Positions 5,663 to 6,468 of a stretch of 6,468 nt of DNA are shown here, piece by piece. The position numbers were made by a program, and so were the translations under genes. The DNA is taken from positions 1 through 6,468 of the forward strand of contig NVTJ01000165.1 of assembly GCA_002401545.1 (NCBI GenBank), in the 5' to 3' direction. The DNA comes from Alphaproteobacteria bacterium. Lineage in GTDB: Bacteria > Pseudomonadota > Alphaproteobacteria > Sphingomonadales > Emcibacteraceae. The notes beneath the pieces are model-generated. The model had not been told where the DNA came from. It saw nothing but the letters and a program-made list of their open reading frames with translations, and made no database searches. How positions within the stretch are numbered: the first letter of the stretch is position 1; each line of letters begins with the position of its first letter.

Positions 5663-6309
5663 TTATCGTACTGCTTGGCCCCCCCGGTGCCGGTAAGGGC
5701 ACACAAGCTGCACGGATTATGGAAAGCCGTAATCTGGTTCAGCTGTCCACGGGCGATATGCTCAGGGCGGCGGTTGCCGCCGGGACGGATGTTGGCAATA
5801 AGGCCAAAGAATTTATGGCAGCGGGCAAGCTGGTCACCGATGAAATCGTGATCGGCATTATCGCAGACAGAATTGAGGAAGACGATTGCAGGGATGGATT
5901 CCTGCTTGATGGTTTTCCGCGCACGATTGCTCAGGCAGAGGCACTGGGTAAGTTGCTGAATGATAAAGGACTGAAAGTCGACGCTGTTATCGAGATGAAA
6001 GTCGAAGACGAATCTCTTGTTGACCGGATTGCAGGGCGCTATACATGTGCGGACTGTAAGCGCGGTTACCATGACACCTACCTCAAACCACAAAAAGCTG
6101 GCGTGTGTGACGGCTGTGGTTCTACGGATTTCACGCGCCGGGCTGATGATAACCGCGAAACGGTTACCGCCAGACTGGCAACCTATCACACACAAACAGC
6201 ACCTTTGCTGCCTTTTTATGAGGCTCAGGGGGTGTTGAGAACTATTGATGGAATGGTCGGCATCGATGATGTCACTATCCAGATAAATAATGTATTGAGT
6301 GCACTGTAG
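5659..6309 (+). CDS. adk: Adenylate kinase with four-cysteine lid
   Basis: Adenylate kinase reversibly converts ATP plus AMP to two ADP in the cytoplasm, maintaining energy charge and feeding ADP synthesis. The 216-residue long-form enzyme has the P-loop GPPGAGKGT at 7-15 and the AMP-binding region at about 30-60, starting STGDMLR. DGFPRT follows at 84-89 with the catalytic Arg88, and the lid spans roughly 122-160. The lid carries Cys130, Cys133, Cys150 and Cys153 in two CXXC pairs (CADC and CDGC), a metal-binding pattern that replaces the hydrogen-bonded lid of E. coli Adk. RRADDN at 160-165 and the RL/TYHTQTAPLLPFY segment complete the fold. The ATG overlaps the secY stop (ATGA), with AAGGGGAG at 5642-5649. 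Placement after secY is the usual alphaproteobacterial arrangement. Confidence 0.98.
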   Translation: MIIVLLGPPGAGKGTQAARIMESRNLVQLSTGDMLRAAVAAGTDVGNKAKEFMAAGKLVTDEIVIGIIADRIEEDDCRDGFLLDGFPRTIAQAEALGKLLNDKGLKVDAVIEMKVEDESLVDRIAGRYTCADCKRGYHDTYLKPQKAGVCDGCGSTDFTRRADDNRETVTARLATYHTQTAPLLPFYEAQGVLRTIDGMVGIDDVTIQINNVLSAL

Positions 6310-6321
6310 CTCTTATGGGGA

Positions 6322-6340
6322 AAAACTTGTTAAAAGTTTT
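6322..6340 (+). other. AT-rich inverted repeat after adk
   Basis: AAAACTT (6322-6328) and AAGTTTT (6334-6340) are perfect complements around a five-base loop. The stem has a single G-C pair, so as RNA it would be weak, and the only T-run is the stem's own 3' arm. It might be a poor terminator partly separating spc from alpha-operon transcription, or a protein-binding palindrome just upstream of the -35 box at 6351. Neither role is established by the sequence. Confidence 0.35.
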
Positions 6341-6350
6341 ATCTCTAAGG

Positions 6351-6378
6351 TTGACTGCGGGTTTTTAATACATATAAT
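6351..6378 (+). promoter_or_regulatory. Near-consensus sigma-70 promoter for rpsM (alpha operon)
   Basis: TTGACT at 6351-6356 matches five of six bases of the -35 consensus, and TATAAT at 6373-6378 matches the -10 consensus perfectly, with a 16-bp spacer. The likely start site is an A at 6384 or 6385. The discriminator between the -10 box and the start is CGCGC, which is GC-rich in the manner of promoters under stringent (ppGpp) control. It lies in the only sizeable intergenic gap of the window and points at rpsM, so it probably gives the S13-S11-RpoA genes transcription beyond read-through from spc. It predicts a leader of about 60 nt. Confidence 0.8.
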
Positions 6379-6388
6379 CGCGCAACTT

Positions 6389-6403
6389 CACGGGTTTTCC
6401 GTG
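6389..6403 (+). other. Leader hairpin 1 upstream of rpsM
   Basis: CACGG (6389-6393) pairs with CCGTG (6399-6403) around a GTTTT loop. Two G-U pairs (T6388-G6404, T6387-G6405) can extend it. It begins about five bases after the predicted transcription start, so it would cap the 5' end of the rpsM mRNA. The loop could also pair with GAAAC at 6435-6439, next to the rpsM Shine-Dalgarno. There is no T-run after it, so it is not a terminator. A role in stabilising the mRNA or in regulation is inference. Confidence 0.45.
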
Positions 6404-6426
6404 GGGATTGCAGTTTTATGATTTTA

Positions 6427-6443
6427 GATCGGGAGAAACGATC
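6427..6443 (+). promoter_or_regulatory. Hairpin presenting the rpsM Shine-Dalgarno in its loop
   Basis: GATCG (6427-6431) and CGATC (6439-6443) form a perfect five-pair stem whose seven-base loop is GGAGAAA. The Shine-Dalgarno (GGGAG, 6431-6435) is thus mostly in the loop, and the stem ends directly against the GTG start at 6444. Such a layout can hold the ribosome-binding site exposed, or be locked by a protein. The pairing is visible in the sequence; a regulatory role is inference. Confidence 0.45.
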
Positions 6444-6468
6444 GTGGCGCGTATTTCAGGCGTGAATA
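6444..6468 (+). CDS. rpsM: 30S ribosomal protein S13, 5' end only
   Basis: Only eight codons plus one base are inside the window, reading (M)ARISGVN from a GTG start. This matches the start of alphaproteobacterial S13 (commonly MARIAGVN). The position directly after secY-adk and the preceding GGGAG at 6431-6435, 8 nt away, agree with it. S13 (uS13) lies in the head of the 30S subunit and makes bridges to L5 in the large subunit. The gene would continue past the window edge, normally followed by rpsK, rpoA and rplQ. The GTG initiation codon is the only one of its kind among the genes here if L18 starts at ATG. The call depends on few residues but has strong context. Confidence 0.88.

Noticed and set aside
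5587..6195. Long open frame on the minus strand (about 202 codons) across the secY-adk junction
   Set aside because: It lies opposite two unmistakable conserved genes, has no recognisable domain, and its cysteine/histidine-rich product is what the reverse complement of these codons would give.
6322..6345. Intrinsic terminator for the spc operon after adk
   Set aside because: The stem has one G-C pair and no separate T-run follows, so it lacks the features of a working terminator; it is kept only as an inverted repeat.

Overview
The window is a continuous, co-directional block of housekeeping genes. It holds the distal part of the S10-spc ribosomal-protein cluster, in the order rplN-rplX-rplE-rpsN-rpsH-rplF-rplR-rpsE-rpmD-rplO-secY-adk, followed by the first eight codons of rpsM. 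All genes are on the + strand. There are no RNA genes, CRISPR arrays, insertion sequences or phage genes, and no stretch over 300 bases lacks a gene.

The organism is most likely an alphaproteobacterium. The order secY-adk-rpsM (adenylate kinase between SecY and S13, no rpmJ) is typical of that class. The S14 is the long, zinc-free form, and the adenylate kinase has a four-cysteine lid that is known from some alphaproteobacteria. By eye, base composition is near half GC. I would not assign an order or genus.

Bases 1-36 are the leader or junction before rplN; no S17 tail can be recognised there. Bases 37-4292 hold ten ribosomal proteins, packed with start/stop overlaps (rplN/rplX and rplX/rplE as TAATG) or short gaps that carry Shine-Dalgarno sites. 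The only odd gap is rpmD-rplO (55 bp). It has a bulged hairpin flanked by two near-identical 17-base copies of the rpmD 3' end. Bases 4319-6309 hold secY and adk, joined by an ATGA overlap. Bases 6310-6443 are the one real regulatory spacer, containing a weak AT-rich inverted repeat, a near-consensus sigma-70 promoter (TTGACT, 16 bp, TATAAT) with a GC-rich discriminator, and a leader of about 60 nt. The leader has two small hairpins, and the second places the rpsM Shine-Dalgarno in its loop.

Together the genes build the 50S (L14, L24, L5, L6, L18, L30, L15) and 30S (S14, S8, S5, S13) subunits, supply the membrane channel for secreted and membrane proteins (SecY), and balance adenine nucleotides (Adk). 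I found no undescribed multi-gene system. The points worth a second look are regulatory: the rpsM leader, its promoter, and the rpmD-rplO spacer.
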